From: Agarophyton chilense
Taxonomy: Eukaryota; Rhodophyta; Florideophyceae; Gracilariales; Gracilariaceae
Assembly (NCBI GenBank): GCA_030374765.1
Contig: JARGXX010000086.1
Span: 1,302,001 to 1,366,000 of the forward strand
DNA: 64,000 bases
Direction of reading: 5' to 3'
Shown: positions 1 to 11,218 of the stretch, piece by piece
Layout of the letters: each line of letters begins with the position of its first letter
Numbering within the stretch: the first letter of the stretch is position 1
The notes under the pieces: generated by a model
What the model saw: the letters and a program-made list of their open reading frames with translations, nothing else
What the model was told of the DNA's origin: nothing
Databases searched by the model: none
Program-made: the position numbers and the translations under genes

Positions 1-1
1 A

Positions 2-935
2 CATTGGATGGAATTTGAAGTCTGGCTTCCAGATAGTAGTTCTGTCTGGGAGACAGAAAATAGTGCAATGACCATGAAAATAGTTATTTAGAGTAAAAGC
101 CACATAAATATGCATGCAATACGAAAGCCCAAACCCAATTACAAAATACTACTTCTCCTAGATGGGAATCAGTCCACAGACGGGTTTCATTGGTTACAGA
201 AAGCTAGGTCGTTTGATATCGAGACGGTACAAAGTCCAGCGCATACGTCGGTTTTTTTTCAAGCATGCCATAGTTCGATTAACGACATATTTCAAAACTG
301 CATCCGTCCAGCGCAGGGCCATCTGAACACATTCTCCATATGTGGTTTCGCGGACATTGGTATGCGTTTGAAACTAGAGATCGCAGGATACAAGGCACTG
401 ACTTCTTCTGTAGTTCTTAAATCGTTTTCGGATAACGATCTCTGGAACATGAACTTACGATCCTTGACATGGGCCATTGAAAGGCGCAAGAGAAAGGCTG
501 CTAGCAAAAAGGAAACAACTACCCGCCTGAATGTATCGTGTGCTAGACACCATGTCAATGCTGCTCGGAGCTTGCTTGCATCTGAAACACATCCACAGGA
601 AACAAGAAGGTCGCTTTGTGACTAATCAGAATGAACCAAAGGTAGAAGATTTCATTGAGAAATACACGTCCACAGTCAGGCGTGTTTTGATGTCCATTGC
701 AGAAGAGAGTGCCGTTTTCAGCGCTCCAACAGCTGCTCCAGCTGCGGGTCTGAAACAAAATGCCATGATTGCCGTCAGAAAACAGAAGATGAAGGTTGCA
801 AAAGACATTACATCAATAAAGAAACGAATTGTGGAGGAAAAGGTAAATAATAGAAAAGTGGCCACAGTAGAAAGAAAAAATCGCCAAAAAGGGAGACGTT
901 CTTTTCGTGAAAAGAAACGAAAAGCAAAGGCATAA
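2..935 (+). pseudogene. pogo/Tigger-type (DDE_1) transposase remnant
   Basis: The frame is open from the left edge of the window, has an in-frame TAG at 89-91, and resumes through 625. Around 143-300 it shows the signature of the DDE_1 endonuclease family: a hydrophobic strand ending in the second catalytic Asp (LLLLDGNQS, Asp codon near 161) followed about 20 residues later by a PAHTS block, where the family has PPHTSH. A second piece at 531-935 in another frame is a Lys/Arg-rich, probably coiled-coil tail like those ending many pogo-type transposases. The stop and the frame change mark it as a dead copy. The N-terminal half lies outside the window. The family call rests on these motifs only. 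Confidence 0.6.
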
Positions 936-2218
936 CAAAAAGTGGAACCAGTCGCAAAATAACTGACACCAAAACATAGAAGAAGAAAGATATCCATTGT
1001 TCCTTACTTCCCCTTCGAGAACCTCTTCGAAGTATATTCCTGGACAACAGCAAGCGAACCGTTCGCCAACCAGTCACAAAAGCTTCAAGTGTGATAAAAA
1101 ACCTCAACAGTATCCTATCGACGTTTAGATAGCGTTTGAAATGTTCCAAAGTGGTTGCAGATCGTGAAGAAACGGAAAATGACAAAATAGAAGATAGATC
1201 ACGAGAAGTAACTCCCATTTTGTTTAAAATGCACAACGTCGACTCCAGTTGATTTAACCGACATGATCAAGTACAGGAGGACTCATTGTGAGATCAAATT
1301 GCCTTGGATGAAAAATAATTCAAGCCGTTTTGCTTGGTAAAGAGAGGAAGTAATGTTCAGCATTACCCTTGCGTCATCGTCAAGACGGCTACTGAGACCG
1401 GTATTGAAAAATTGGTGCAGCTCGTGGAGCCTTCTGAGTTGGACCAAGTTGCTTTTCGAAACTCTGGAGAGGAGCAATACGCACCATTGGACTACTTTTG
1501 TTTTTTGAATTCTCTACCATATGTCACATAATTGGAACTGAACACGATAAGTGTTCAGATGTATCCTGTTTTGGAAGGGTACGTGGAAGCCAAAGTATTT
1601 TCCGATCCGCCGTGCTTGATATATCTACATTGTACTTTTATCTGCTACAAAGGAACTTTACTGCTCTAAATGTTGGCTTGCTTCAGTTTCTTATCCTTTT
1701 TTGTTCCTACGAGGTTTGAACCCGCTGTTCTCTTTATGTTAGAACTCGTTTGGCCCTTTCCATCATGTACCTGCAAAGCACCGCCATCAACTACTTCAGT
1801 CATCACATATATTCAGTGTAGTTGTTCAGAGAGTAGGCAGAAGAGCGGAGGTGCGATAGAAACTTGTTGAAACAGTCAAGGAGATGCGGAGGAACGAGGA
1901 TACTTGGAGTTGCTGCTGCATACCGCAGTTTTTTGCCCTTCAAAGAGTGAAAACGACAGTTGTACTTTATAGTCCTGGCATGATACTGAAGCCTTTTGTA
2001 GATGAAATAGTGTTGGAAATGGTGATGAAAGTGGACATGGAAAGTTCCCCAAAAAGGTCTCAAAATTCTGTTTAAAAACAAATCCCTCGCCCAGAGTTTC
2101 CAAAAATTGAATTTATGACTGCAGTAAAGCTAATAAAGTCAGTGTGACAAAAAATAGAATTAGAAACACAGTTTCAAAAACAAAACCATTATTGCATCAA
2201 ATTTATACAATTGCGAGT
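936..2218. other. No recognisable gene
   Basis: AT-rich sequence holding only short ORFs (up to 142 codons) without motifs I recognise. Given the neighbours on both sides it is probably decayed transposon sequence, but I see no ends or target duplications. Confidence 0.5.
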
Positions 2219-3200
2219 TCAATAGTTCATTTTTGCCCCGTTAGTCTGTATCACGCTTACAAAGCGCTTTAGAATTGATTCTATAAAAGGATTAATAGAA
2301 ATACGGCCATTATTTTCCCAGCAATCTTTGACACATATGTCAAATAAAACACTGTATCAAATTACCTTTCTTGACCATAAATCATTTAGGCCATCACTCC
2401 CCAAATGTTTTCAATATGATTGATGTCGGGAGGGGGCACAGGCTATTCCATGACATACTCATTTTAAGAACTAAACCATTGCTTCATAGAATTAGACATA
2501 TGCAGAGGTGCATCATCTTTCTGAAAAATGAATTTTTCTTTGTATTTACAGTTTGAAAACAATAGAAAATAGTTCTCTAAAACCTCAGCATACCTCTCAT
2601 CTCCCAAAGAAAATTCAGTAAAAGCGATATCGGTTGCTTTTTTATAGAGATTCCAGCCCAAACCATAACCAATGCCTCTTCCTACTGCCTCGTCCAAAAC
2701 ACTCGGTTTCTCTTCTTGTGCATCATGCCAATAAATTTTATAGCAATACGCACCATCAAAATGGAACTGTTTTTCGTCAGGAAAGATGAAATTATTTCAT
2801 TAAGTTCTCCAGTAGGCTTTTCTAGCAGACCAATCTACATGGTTGTTCGTAGTTATTATGATGGTTTTTTTAAAAAAATACTCATATCTGTGTACTTGAA
2901 CAAATTTTGACTGTTAACTTCACGTTATGTAATAGATATCGATAAAGGCATATTCAAAATTTTGACAATTTTCCTTGAAAATGAAGTATCACAGCACAGT
3001 GATTATTTAATTACACGCTTACCGGCTGTAGATAAAAATGTAGGACGATTGCTTGAACGCTTTTTTCTATATGTAGCGGGTTTTTTCATGAAGTGGTTGC
3101 GCTTGAGTTTTCGCGCTATATCTGCTATAATCATAACTTGACCACTTACTACCATGATTTGCAGCTGTTCAGAACGTGGCAGAGGCGGGCCACGAACCAT
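2219..3200 (-). pseudogene. Tc1/mariner-type transposase pseudogene
   Basis: Read on the minus strand, 3200-3003 encodes a Tc1-type N-terminal helix-turn-helix (PLPRSEQ, then IADIARKLKRNHF and a KKRSSNRPTFLS linker). After a frameshift and stops, the catalytic core follows: PDEKQF with the first Asp near 2780, QKDDAPLH with the second Asp near 2515, and PPPDINHIENIWG near 2420, which matches the family block around the third acidic residue. The C-terminus ends at the TGA at 2219-2221 after a VIQTNGAKMNY block typical of Tc1-like proteins. At least one frameshift and several nonsense codons make it non-functional. I could not define terminal inverted repeats with confidence. Confidence 0.75.
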
Positions 3201-3908
3201 ATTTGAGCTAACGATTGTATCAAGGATATACTTTTAAAACAGTGTTTATAACTTGGTGGTTTTTATTTGGTGTGCAATGTGCTCTACAGTACGTGAAATG
3301 GCTTTTAGGCGCAGTTTTTGTCAAGGGTTGTTGTATTTTTGAAACGTACTGTACATTCACAGTACTCTCTAGTGTCCACAAGCCCGGCGGATTGGCCTCA
3401 TATGAGGCCAGTCCTATTTTCCAAAAAATTAGTAAAAATCGATGGTTTCCATACTGCAGCGGTGTATTCTATTTTCTAAGTAAAAAACTCATTTTCTAAC
3501 CATGTTCCTCATACTTTTAAGTACATTTTTTTAGACAGTTATCTACAGTAACAGCAGCCCAGTGGTTTCACGACCGCTCCGAGACTGGTAAAAACAGGGT
3601 TCCAACCTCGCTGAGTTCAGTGTAATTCGAAAACTCGTACGGAAGCTCGACTAATTCTAAAAATTATTATGTTATAAGAACGCATTTGCGTCCACTTGAA
3701 CAGCAGACAGAAGAAAGTGACATCTGCTAAAGGGATTGTTTCGTCAGAGACCATAATACATCTAGCAAGTTGAATAACGTGGATTGAATTAGTAGGGGGC
3801 TTGAGGTAATTTGAACTTTTGCTTTATACTTTTAAAAAATGCTTCTAAAAAGCCTTAAAAACGCATGTTCACACCCGACCATCAATGTTGTCGACTCAAT
3901 GTTGTTGA

Positions 3909-5305
3909 CTAAATGTTGCTCGAAATATGATGAATGTCACGCAGATGATGTATAACACACTCACGACCAGTTCCACTGTGACATATATAAATATCCATAT
4001 CATTGTACTTTTTACATTCTGAACAAACAGAATTTGGATTTTTAAATGGTTTTGCAGAATTTGCATCGCTCTTTATATGTTTGAGACGTCAAAAAACCAT
4101 CCAATTTCTTTGTTTTCGATTTATCTCCATTAAATGAATGCCGGTAACAGCCGTATATTGGTTTTCTATTTCATCTTCCTCCTTACATTTTCTTTTCATA
4201 GTTCGAATAGCATCCCAGTTGTTGTCTATTAATCTTTCTGCGAGATTAAAATACAAATTATGCGGTGTAAGATTCAATGTGTTTCCGTATGCACCCTTGT
4301 AGAGATTCCAAGCATCAACTACGCTCATTGCCAGGAAAGAAGTATTCACTCCAAAAGACCATTCTTTCACTTCAAACTTCTTTTCCATATTCAGATCATC
4401 TTGACGTGACCTATTATGCCTATCAATTGTTGAACAACAAGAATAGTACTCCTCACAAAGCTCTGGAATAGCAATGGTAAGCGGAATTTTCTTTGTTATT
4501 CCATCAGTTGTCCTCTATCTTTCACGAGAAATGGAAGTTTCTGGTTGGGTACTGCTACAAGTGCTGATGAATTATCTCCTCTAACGGTCCACCCAGAGCA
4601 CAGACATCATCTTTCGATCCAATTCAGGCAGTTTCGAGACCATTGACACGTGCTGGCCTCGTGCAGTCATCGTAAGTTCAGAAAGATGTTTCATAGAAAA
4701 CCTTCCGGTGGCTGTTTTTACAATCCCAATAAATCGCATTCCTCTTTTTAAAAGATATTCAGCGGTTTCAATAGATGCAATATATGAATCGGCACAAATG
4801 ATTCGATCAGTTGCGAACCAATTTTCAACAACTCTCATTAAAACAGCTGTTCCATGCGCATTTTCTGATTCAAAAGGCTGTACATTTGTTTGCGTAGCTC
4901 TCATCGTCATTTCTATTTTGAAAACAATTCTACTCCTTCCACAACACACTGTCTTTAATTCACAGCCATTTTCAGGATTCTTATCAAGAGCAGTGTAGTT
5001 TGGAAGTCTAATTCCAATCCAGTTCCCTCCCAGTTCATACCAACGTGACATACATTCGTCCACGCACAGAGTGTGTGACGGAGTTACAAACCCTTTCTGA
5101 TGGTCATTTATAGCTTTCAAAAACTCAGAATCGCATGAACTCCTGCATTCTTCTGATTTTCGATCGTTTTCAGAGCCATTGAAAACGATAAATTGCCGTA
5201 TATGTTCAATTCTATTTCTTCACATGATCTTTTCGAGCTGTGGAGATTCAATATATTTAGAAGACGAGTCCTTAGACCAAGGCGATCTTCTATTTGAAAA
5301 CTCAA
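3909..5305 (-). pseudogene. piggyBac-type (DDE_Tnp_1_7) transposase pseudogene
   Basis: The best preserved part, 5120-4581 on the minus strand, has the family block LCVDECMSRWYELGG with the first catalytic Asp. It is followed by KNPENGCELKTVC and later IICADSYIAS, which matches the second Asp region, and KRGMRFIGIVKTATG. After stops near 4581 the same frame resumes at about 4388 with SFLAMSVVDAWNLYKGAYG, a C-terminal family motif. Past a TGA at 4089-4091 it ends in a cysteine-rich tail (CSEC, then YICHSGTGREC) resembling the C-terminal zinc-binding domain of piggyBac transposases, and stops at 3909. The 5305-5117 piece is the upstream part in a shifted frame. Multiple disruptions show it is inactive. 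Confidence 0.7.
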
Positions 5306-5519
5306 AGCGTGTCATTAACACCATCAGACGGAAAAACTTCAAAATATCACCTCCTGTAGTCTACTTTAAGCATTTTCATTCCAGCCGAGACTTGGTAGAT
5401 CGGACTATTTTTTCCGAATGAGCTACGGGAAAAACCAACCCCATGAATAAATCGTATGGAAAGAGTCCCGAAGGTGCACGACTAGCGGAGATAAAATCTC
5501 CAAGAGGTATTGTGACTTT

Positions 5520-5897
5520 CTATTGATGCATTAGCACTAGACCATTCAGAGTCAAGGATAAAATTTCCGTTGTCCATTTAGTCAAATGAACTTCTACAAA
5601 GCTGTCTTGCGTGTCACTGTTTGTCACAGTAAGAGGGTTCAACGGATTCATCCTGTGAAGGTGATCGCCATCCGTGTCGGCATGCTGCTCTTCATTGTTC
5701 GAAACTTTATTAGTGATAGCAGCACCATTTATCTTTACGTAGGAATTGATGGTTTCTTGAGCAGTTTCTAGAACCGGGACATGATCACCGGCTTTCACTT
5801 TGAAATGTTTGAGAGTGCATTTCTCCTCGAGACCAGGTAGCTCGAATTTTATCGTGAAAGAAGTGTGTCTCCGATTCTTTTTGACATTAACGTCCAC
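5520..5897 (-). CDS. Unrecognised ORF inside the piggyBac-type element
   Basis: A 125-codon minus-strand ORF lies upstream of the transposase pseudogene and in a different frame from it. The protein starts with a basic segment and has no motif I recognise. It could be the N-terminal region of the transposase carried in another frame by a lost splice or frameshift, or a chance ORF. It lies inside the candidate inverted ends. Confidence 0.25.
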   Translation of the reverse strand: MDVNVKKNRRHTSFTIKFELPGLEEKCTLKHFKVKAGDHVPVLETAQETINSYVKINGAAITNKVSNNEEQHADTDGDHLHRMNPLNPLTVTNSDTQDSFVEVHLTKWTTEILSLTLNGLVLMHQ

Positions 5898-6245
5898 TTT
5901 TGCAACACTTCTGCTGACAAGTTATGTCTTTTATTGCGTGCCAAAGAAGCGTTTACAGCCGGTCTCTGATGTGATGAGACGTGCGCGGGTGTGAACTTTG
6001 TTTCCCACTACACGACGGGTATCTATAGATGATGACATATTTCATAAATTATGGAGGAACGAAGTAAAGGTGGTTTTGATTACAGGTTTTGGACGATCGT
6101 TCGTGATCTTTGAGGTTGACTCCAGAGAAGAAGAGAGTTGACAACGTCTAGGCACAAAAAATTTAAGGAAATTGACAAAGTTTACAAAAATTATCGATGT
6201 TTTTATTTTGGCCTCATATGAGGCCAGTGGTCGTATAGACACTAG

Positions 6246-6653
6246 GAATATGGCATCTTTACATTGGCATTTGGTTCATTCTTGTCTGCAACTAAATTGG
6301 ACCACCGAGAGCAACTGGATCCCATGAAAACAGAAGACGATGTGCAAAAAAATGGGGCTACCTAAAGGTGACAAGGCACAGACGAATGCGCACCCGAGAG
6401 TCCCTGTACAAAGAACGTTCTATGTTCGAGGCTAACAGTATTCTTTCCGTGTACATGTCTTTCTTCTTCAAGATTTGATTAGCATGTTGTGAAACAATCT
6501 AGGTAGTGGAAGCATAAGCGATTCAATGTTGTGACGAGCAATAGCTAAGCAAGGTTTGCAGCCGTTTAGATAACTTCTGCGAAATGTTCGATTTCTAAAT
6601 AGACATTGCCTCCACCGTTTTCATCCATGTTTAAATTATGTCACTGTCTCTAG
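6246..6653. other. Intergenic, nothing recognised
   Basis: About 400 bp between the right end of the candidate transposon and the stop codon of the kinase gene. No ORF or RNA gene is visible. Confidence 0.5.
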
Positions 6654-8034
6654 CTAGCGCACGACGTGAAAGCTAAAGAGCCCTGCTGGCTTTCGCTGAC
6701 CTGAAAAACGTTCCTCTGAATCATCATGGTCTCGTCGTAAAGGTGACAAATGAAACACACGCGGTTCAGACACCGATGGGTAGAATTGTCGGGGGCGAAC
6801 TGCGTTTTCTGGAGGTGTGAGTGTGTGATGCTCATCACATGACAGTGCCCGCAACAGGTCAATCTCTTCAACGCCAGGATTTTCTTCACTTCGATACGTG
6901 AACGCTGTCGCTGGGTACTCTCTTGATCTAGCCGTATCAAGGTCTTCAGAAATAACCTTCCTGCGTTTTCGGGATCGGAACACATCTTCTTCATCATGAC
7001 TGTCCATGACAAACAAGGGGTATGAGAGCGCTTCAGCTGCTGTAGGGCGCTTGTTCGGATCAAGCTCAAGCAAGTCGGAGATAAGTTGCAGCGTCGGAAG
7101 ACTAGCGTCTCGGATTACTGTTTTGAGAGATGAGGTTGTAACCTTGGGAAGGCGTATCCTGCGCTTCTTCATGACATCCTCTCCAGCTCTCCAGTTGACC
7201 ATAGATGGGTGGCCTCTAAGAGCTATGATTCGAGCTAATTGTTCATCTTCGTTACTTCCGGGGAACAGTGGGTCCCCGAGTCGAATCATTTCAGCCATTA
7301 CGGTACCAATTGCCCACATATCGCTGGGATATCCGTAGTTTGACATGTGCAATAGAATTTCCGGGCTTCGATACCATCTCGTTGCAACATAGGTTGTGTG
7401 CGGACGACTATTCTTGGGGCTTAGTTTCTTTGAAAGTCCAAGGTCCGCAAGTTTTATCCTAATTGTACCGTTAGATCCAAAATGTTGTACTAGAATGTTC
7501 TCTGGCTTAATATCTCGATGCAGGTATCTCTGAGCATGCATATAGCTCGTGGCACGCAAAAGTTGAAAGAAAACGGATCTTACTTGCCTTTCGGTGAACC
7601 GCTTTTCACGTTTTCTGGTAAGGCTTTCGAGGTTCCCGCCTGGGATTAACTCGAAAACCATGTGAGCATGGCCTTTTCGATCCAAAAGAAGCTCTTTGCA
7701 GCCGACAATATTCGGATGGGACAGGGAACGAAGGGCCTGTTGAAGGTCAGCTTGACCATTGAAGACTCGAATAGTCCTTCGCAAATCAAATGGGAATGAG
7801 GAACTCACTTTGATCTCTGCCAGTTCCATCATGGCATTGATGTCTTTGCATTTATCTTTGAGAGTCTTGATTGCAACCTGAATCGACAAAGATAGTAGAA
7901 TTAGCACACAAGCTGTTCAACGAGAACACGTAAAGTTTGACACTCACCTTTTCACCTGATTCACGATGAGTTGCTTGACACACCGTGCCGAAGGCTCCTT
8001 CACCTATGGGGGTGCCGATGCGATATCTATGCAT
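6654..8034 (-). CDS. MAK/RCK-type serine/threonine protein kinase (CMGC group), three exons
   Basis: Exons on the minus strand are 8034-7948, 7877-7809 and 7736-6654, giving about 412 residues. Introns are 7947-7878 (70 bp) and 7808-7737 (72 bp), both GTGAGT to CAG. The second is a multiple of three without stops, so it can be mistaken for coding sequence. Visible kinase motifs are the Gly-loop IGEGAFGTV, VAIK with the catalytic Lys at the exon 2 start, HPNIV, HRDIKPEN, a degenerate DLG in place of DFG, TTYVATRWYRSPE in the activation loop (a T-x-Y phosphorylation pair) and DMWAIG. The helix C region and the T-x-Y pair fit the RCK family (MAK, ICK, MOK, yeast Ime2) better than cyclin-dependent kinases. 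The C-terminal 110 residues are a low-complexity tail with a basic stretch RKRRK. Confidence 0.85.
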
Positions 8035-8424
8035 TGTTCAAGGTTTGCTCATCTAGGATCTAGGATACTACGTTGAGAGGGGAGTCAAAAAGGGTTTCAT
8101 GGTTTAGATACAGTAGTAAGCATTCGAGAAACTATTTCTTTCGTTCCTCCTTTGGTTTGAAGCTGGGTCTTTGCTTTCGTTTGAGAAAACGAAACAAGAG
8201 ATGAAGGTGAGGCAGATTTCTCGCTTTTCGTTTCATGTTGCGAATAGAGGTCATTCAACTGAAACAATATTCGTTAAGTATGGATTAGTAATGAATTGCC
8301 ATCTTCGAATGGGGGAGCAGCTCACTACCTTGTCCGTTTCGCGAGAAAGCTTTTGGGAAAGCATTGCAACGGATAGAAATTGATCAGAATCTGACGAAAG
8401 TCACTGACAGTCAGACGAGGCAGC
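8035..8424. promoter_or_regulatory. Upstream region of the kinase gene
   Basis: Non-coding stretch beginning just upstream of the minus-strand kinase start. With the following 500 bp it separates the kinase from the plus-strand RPB8 gene, so promoters for both genes probably lie between 8035 and 8925. I see no clear TATA box. Confidence 0.4.
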
Positions 8425-8754
8425 ATGGGCGTGCAACAAGAACCAAAGTATGCCCCAAAACCGATCGATGAAAACCTACCAGACGGTAAGGTATGTCCTT
8501 CTACTAGTGCAGATTTACAAGGATATTCTTCCTACTGGGATGCCGTCGGAGACTTCCATACCCCGTTGACGGCAGCTACAGTAAAATCGAAACCATTGTC
8601 TCGTAACTCTCTTGTAGACGACATTGACCTCTATACAGTTTTTGTGATGCATGACGCACGCCCAAAGGGCTTGAGACAGGGACAGTTGAACGAAAATTGG
8701 GAAAGCCTTAGCTTGTTGCTTACAGTATGTCTGACAGATGGCAGGATCAATTGA
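8425..8754 (+). CDS. Hypothetical protein
   Basis: A 109-codon ORF between two divergent host genes, starting with MGVQQEPKYAPKPIDENLP. No family is recognised and there is no transmembrane segment. It could be a short gene, a part of a longer spliced gene, or chance. The region after it (8755-8925) holds nothing visible. Confidence 0.3.
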   Translation: MGVQQEPKYAPKPIDENLPDGKVCPSTSADLQGYSSYWDAVGDFHTPLTAATVKSKPLSRNSLVDDIDLYTVFVMHDARPKGLRQGQLNENWESLSLLLTVCLTDGRIN

Positions 8755-8925
8755 TCGTGGTTCGCATTTGGGACTGCTGTGGAAGTCGTTCGCGGTTCAA
8801 ATCGAAAGCGTATCCCTCTATCCTAATTTCAAGGCACGACAAGACTCATCTCTCATATGAAGCGCTCAGAAGCGTGTGCTAAACAGTAACAAGGCGGTGG
8901 TACATGTGCTCGAGATTTCTACGAA

Positions 8926-9627
8926 ATGGCCGGAATTATCTTTTCTGATTCATTCAAGATATGGCGTTTAGACTGGGATGAGAAGACAAAATCTGTTGCC
9001 AAGAAGTTCGATAAAGGTAATGAGAAAGCTGCGAAGCAACAGAATTAATTGAAATCACTATAATATCTCATTCGAACTGACTTTATTGCTTGCGATGTTT
9101 TCTATCATCTTGCGTTGATCAGTGTCAAGAATCGAAGGAAAAAGCGAGGCATATGAAACGGAAATGACACTCGACATAAACACTGAGTTGTATCCTGTAT
9201 CAGTGGGCGAAACTATTGAATTACTCATAACCGAGCGCTTGGAGGAGGGTCCTCCAAACCCTGATGACCCAAGAGGGTATAATCCCGTGAAGCCTCTTGG
9301 AGACCGCGCGAACATGTATGACTATATTATGCGAGGAAAAATTTTTAAGTACACGGAAGACATGCAGAGAGCGTAAGTTGTGACTTTAATCAAGCTGGGC
9401 GGGTCAAGGATTGAACCAGAGACACCTTTCATACATATCTCGATCAGTACGAGGCTATTATTTGCTGACCTATGCTTGTGCTACACGAATGCGCGGTTGG
9501 TTAACCCAGTGATATCTACTTTTCTTTTGGAGGATTATTGATGAAATTGCACGGTGAGTCAAACATTCTGCTTTCTCATATCTTTCAAGTGGATGCAGAT
9601 GTTTACCTATTTATAAGGAAAAAATAA
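8926..9627 (+). CDS. RPB8: RNA polymerase I/II/III shared subunit RPB8 (ABC14.5), three exons
   Basis: Exons 8926-9016, 9123-9372 and 9510-9627 encode 152 residues, the usual RPB8 length (about 145-150). Introns are GTAATG...CAG (106 bp) and GTAAGT...CAG (137 bp), and both junctions restore the family frame. Recognised blocks are VSRIEGKSE across junction 1, MTLDINTELYPV, the NMYDYIMRGKIFK block near residue 104, then after junction 2 FSFGGLLMKLHGE and VDADVYLFIRKK at the C-terminus. RPB8 is an OB-fold subunit common to the three nuclear RNA polymerases and sits on the largest subunit. The gene is convergent with NTF2, with about 190 bp between the stop codons. Confidence 0.93.
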
Positions 9628-9819
9628 TCGAATGCTCAAGATGATATGGAATCAATTGAACTCCTGTTTTGAAAAAGAAGGGTGCTATACGAAACATACT
9701 TTCGAAACGGAACAAAGTTTAGACACTAACGTCCGTAGGCGCGGGGTTAAGAGGAGCGAACCAGCGGTTTTTAACTTTGGCAAATCTGATCCGCATTCGC
9801 CGGTTTAGTAATCAGTTCC

Positions 9820-10435
9820 TTAACCATAGTTGAGACGGAAAACATCGTTGGAAACCCAAAAACTCTGGGATTCTCCGGGCACGGGTAGCAAGTAAAAGCA
9901 CTGTGCGAATTTCACTGGGATCTGTTCATTATCTAGTACCAGATTCCCACTAACTGAGATAAGTATTCCATTTGGCTGCACGGCACTGGTCGGCTGACAG
10001 TCCATAGATACGATCTGGTGACGAACTTTCTGAAGCGGAAGATTCTGCGATCACCGAAAATGTGAAGTTAGATTGAGCCTCCCCGAAGTTTCCATGACAA
10101 TGAATCATAAAGAAATTGGATTGTCTCCCACGAGGGGAAGTGGATAAGCGTTCACTTACGGTTAACTTTTGGATGATATTGTCAGGGCCGAGACACATCT
10201 CTCCCTCGAATGTAAGGATACTTGGATCCTTCTGCAAGACACGAAGAACGACGCAGATGAATTCAATCAACGTTAGCTTCCGAAGTAATTAACTCAAACG
10301 CAGTTACAAGTGCTTCATGCGTTTCATCCTGATTTAACTTACATAAAGCGACCGCAAGTTCTCCCGATTCGTATCGAAAATATTGTAGTAGTGATTGACA
10401 AAAGCCTTTCCAATCTGTTCAATTCCGGTGTTCAT
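9820..10435 (-). CDS. NTF2: Nuclear transport factor 2, three exons
   Basis: Exons on the minus strand are 10435-10343 (31 codons), 10231-10160 (24 codons) and 10029-9820. They give 124 residues, essentially the length of NTF2 in animals and yeast. Introns start GTAAGT and end in CAG. The N-terminus IGKAFVNHYYNIFDTNR, the central ILTFEGE, and the C-terminal FWVSNDVFRLNYG are diagnostic. NTF2 is a dimeric cone-shaped protein that binds Ran-GDP and FxFG nucleoporins and returns Ran to the nucleus. The start is fixed by the family N-terminus; no other Met is nearby. Confidence 0.93.
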
Positions 10436-11218
10436 CTTTGGGCGCCTTTGTTCGGAATGAGACGGAGCGAAGGACTACGGCTTCCAACAGGTGGTTTGCT
10501 CGATCGGAATGGCGAAGGGGGAGGAGATTGATCAAATGGGTGCAATTCTGTGGGTCATGATGAAATACGGCTGTTGGTGGGTTCATGTGCAGGTTCCATC
10601 ACGCCACGTGTGGGGAATTCGTTCGTTGGAGGCTCACCGGTCTTGTCATTTACAAAGGTATAGCGGATTAAGAGCAGTCTCCGCCAGGTCGAACCCCGCC
10701 ATCTTGACCAGCAAAATAGATTCACACTTTCGGTCAATTTTGGTTATTTTGTAATCATGAAAACTTGATCCAAAGACCAAAGTCGACCGCGAGAGGTGTG
10801 GTCACGCCGTAGCGGCGTGACCAAACATACAGAGTCGTATCTCATGTCACAAATCCTTGTCGCTCGGAGGTTCCACCCCCTCAGACCGACCAGGATGTCG
10901 CTCTGAGGGTGCCCCTCAGGCGGATTGCGGACAGCTTCTTAGGGGACACGAAGAAGTGCTCTTTGTGTCTGGAGGACATTTTTTGCCTGAAGGACAGGGG
11001 CGTGGACGGCGGGCGTCCTGTGTAGAAGCGCGCAGTAGACAGGACACCCGGAAGCTTTCGCGCCATTCCACAACCAAAACACCACCCCTCCTGAAACCAA
11101 AACCCATCGCTTTCTCTCTTGCCAAACGCGCAGTTGCAATAGGTCAAAAACCCGTCATGTAGATCATCATCTGTTCCTCCCACCACCGTGACCGAGGAAC
11201 AGTTCCACAACTCCGAAC
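10436..11218. other. Non-coding stretch with one perfect short palindrome
   Basis: No convincing gene. A short minus-strand ORF near 10555-10737 and an overlapping one that begins with Met near 10703 are too weak to call. Positions 10799-10823 form a perfect inverted repeat (11-bp arms, 3-bp loop). The GC rises between about 10800 and 11200, which may be a transposon or LTR fragment, but I found no second copy in the window. Confidence 0.4.
10799..10823. repeat. Perfect inverted repeat, 11-bp arms around TAG
   Basis: TGGTCACGCCG and CGGCGTGACCA flank the loop TAG. All 11 pairs match and seven are G-C, so a transcript would form a stable hairpin. Role unknown. Confidence 0.6.

Larger units (their letters stand above)
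3369..6245. mobile_element. Candidate piggyBac-type DNA transposon bounded by inverted repeats
   Basis: A perfect 18-bp palindrome, TGGCCTCATATGAGGCCA, occurs twice, at 3393-3410 and 6209-6226. Outside each copy lies the octamer CTAGTGTC in inverted orientation (3369-3376; complement at 6238-6245). These pairs bracket a piggyBac-type transposase pseudogene, so they look like terminal and subterminal repeats. I do not see the TTAA duplication expected for the family, so the exact ends are uncertain. Confidence 0.5.

Noticed and set aside
1283-2103. Short overlapping ORFs on both strands
   Set aside because: No motif, no codon bias I can see and no consistent frame; probably decayed transposon DNA.
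3545-3625. tRNA-like stretch with GGTTCCAACC and an AGTGGTTT motif
   Set aside because: Stem pairing fails for the T-arm and acceptor stem.
9390-9420. tRNA T-arm-like sequence on the minus strand (GGTTCAATCC) in the second RPB8 intron
   Set aside because: No matching acceptor 5' strand, D-arm or anticodon arm is found upstream.
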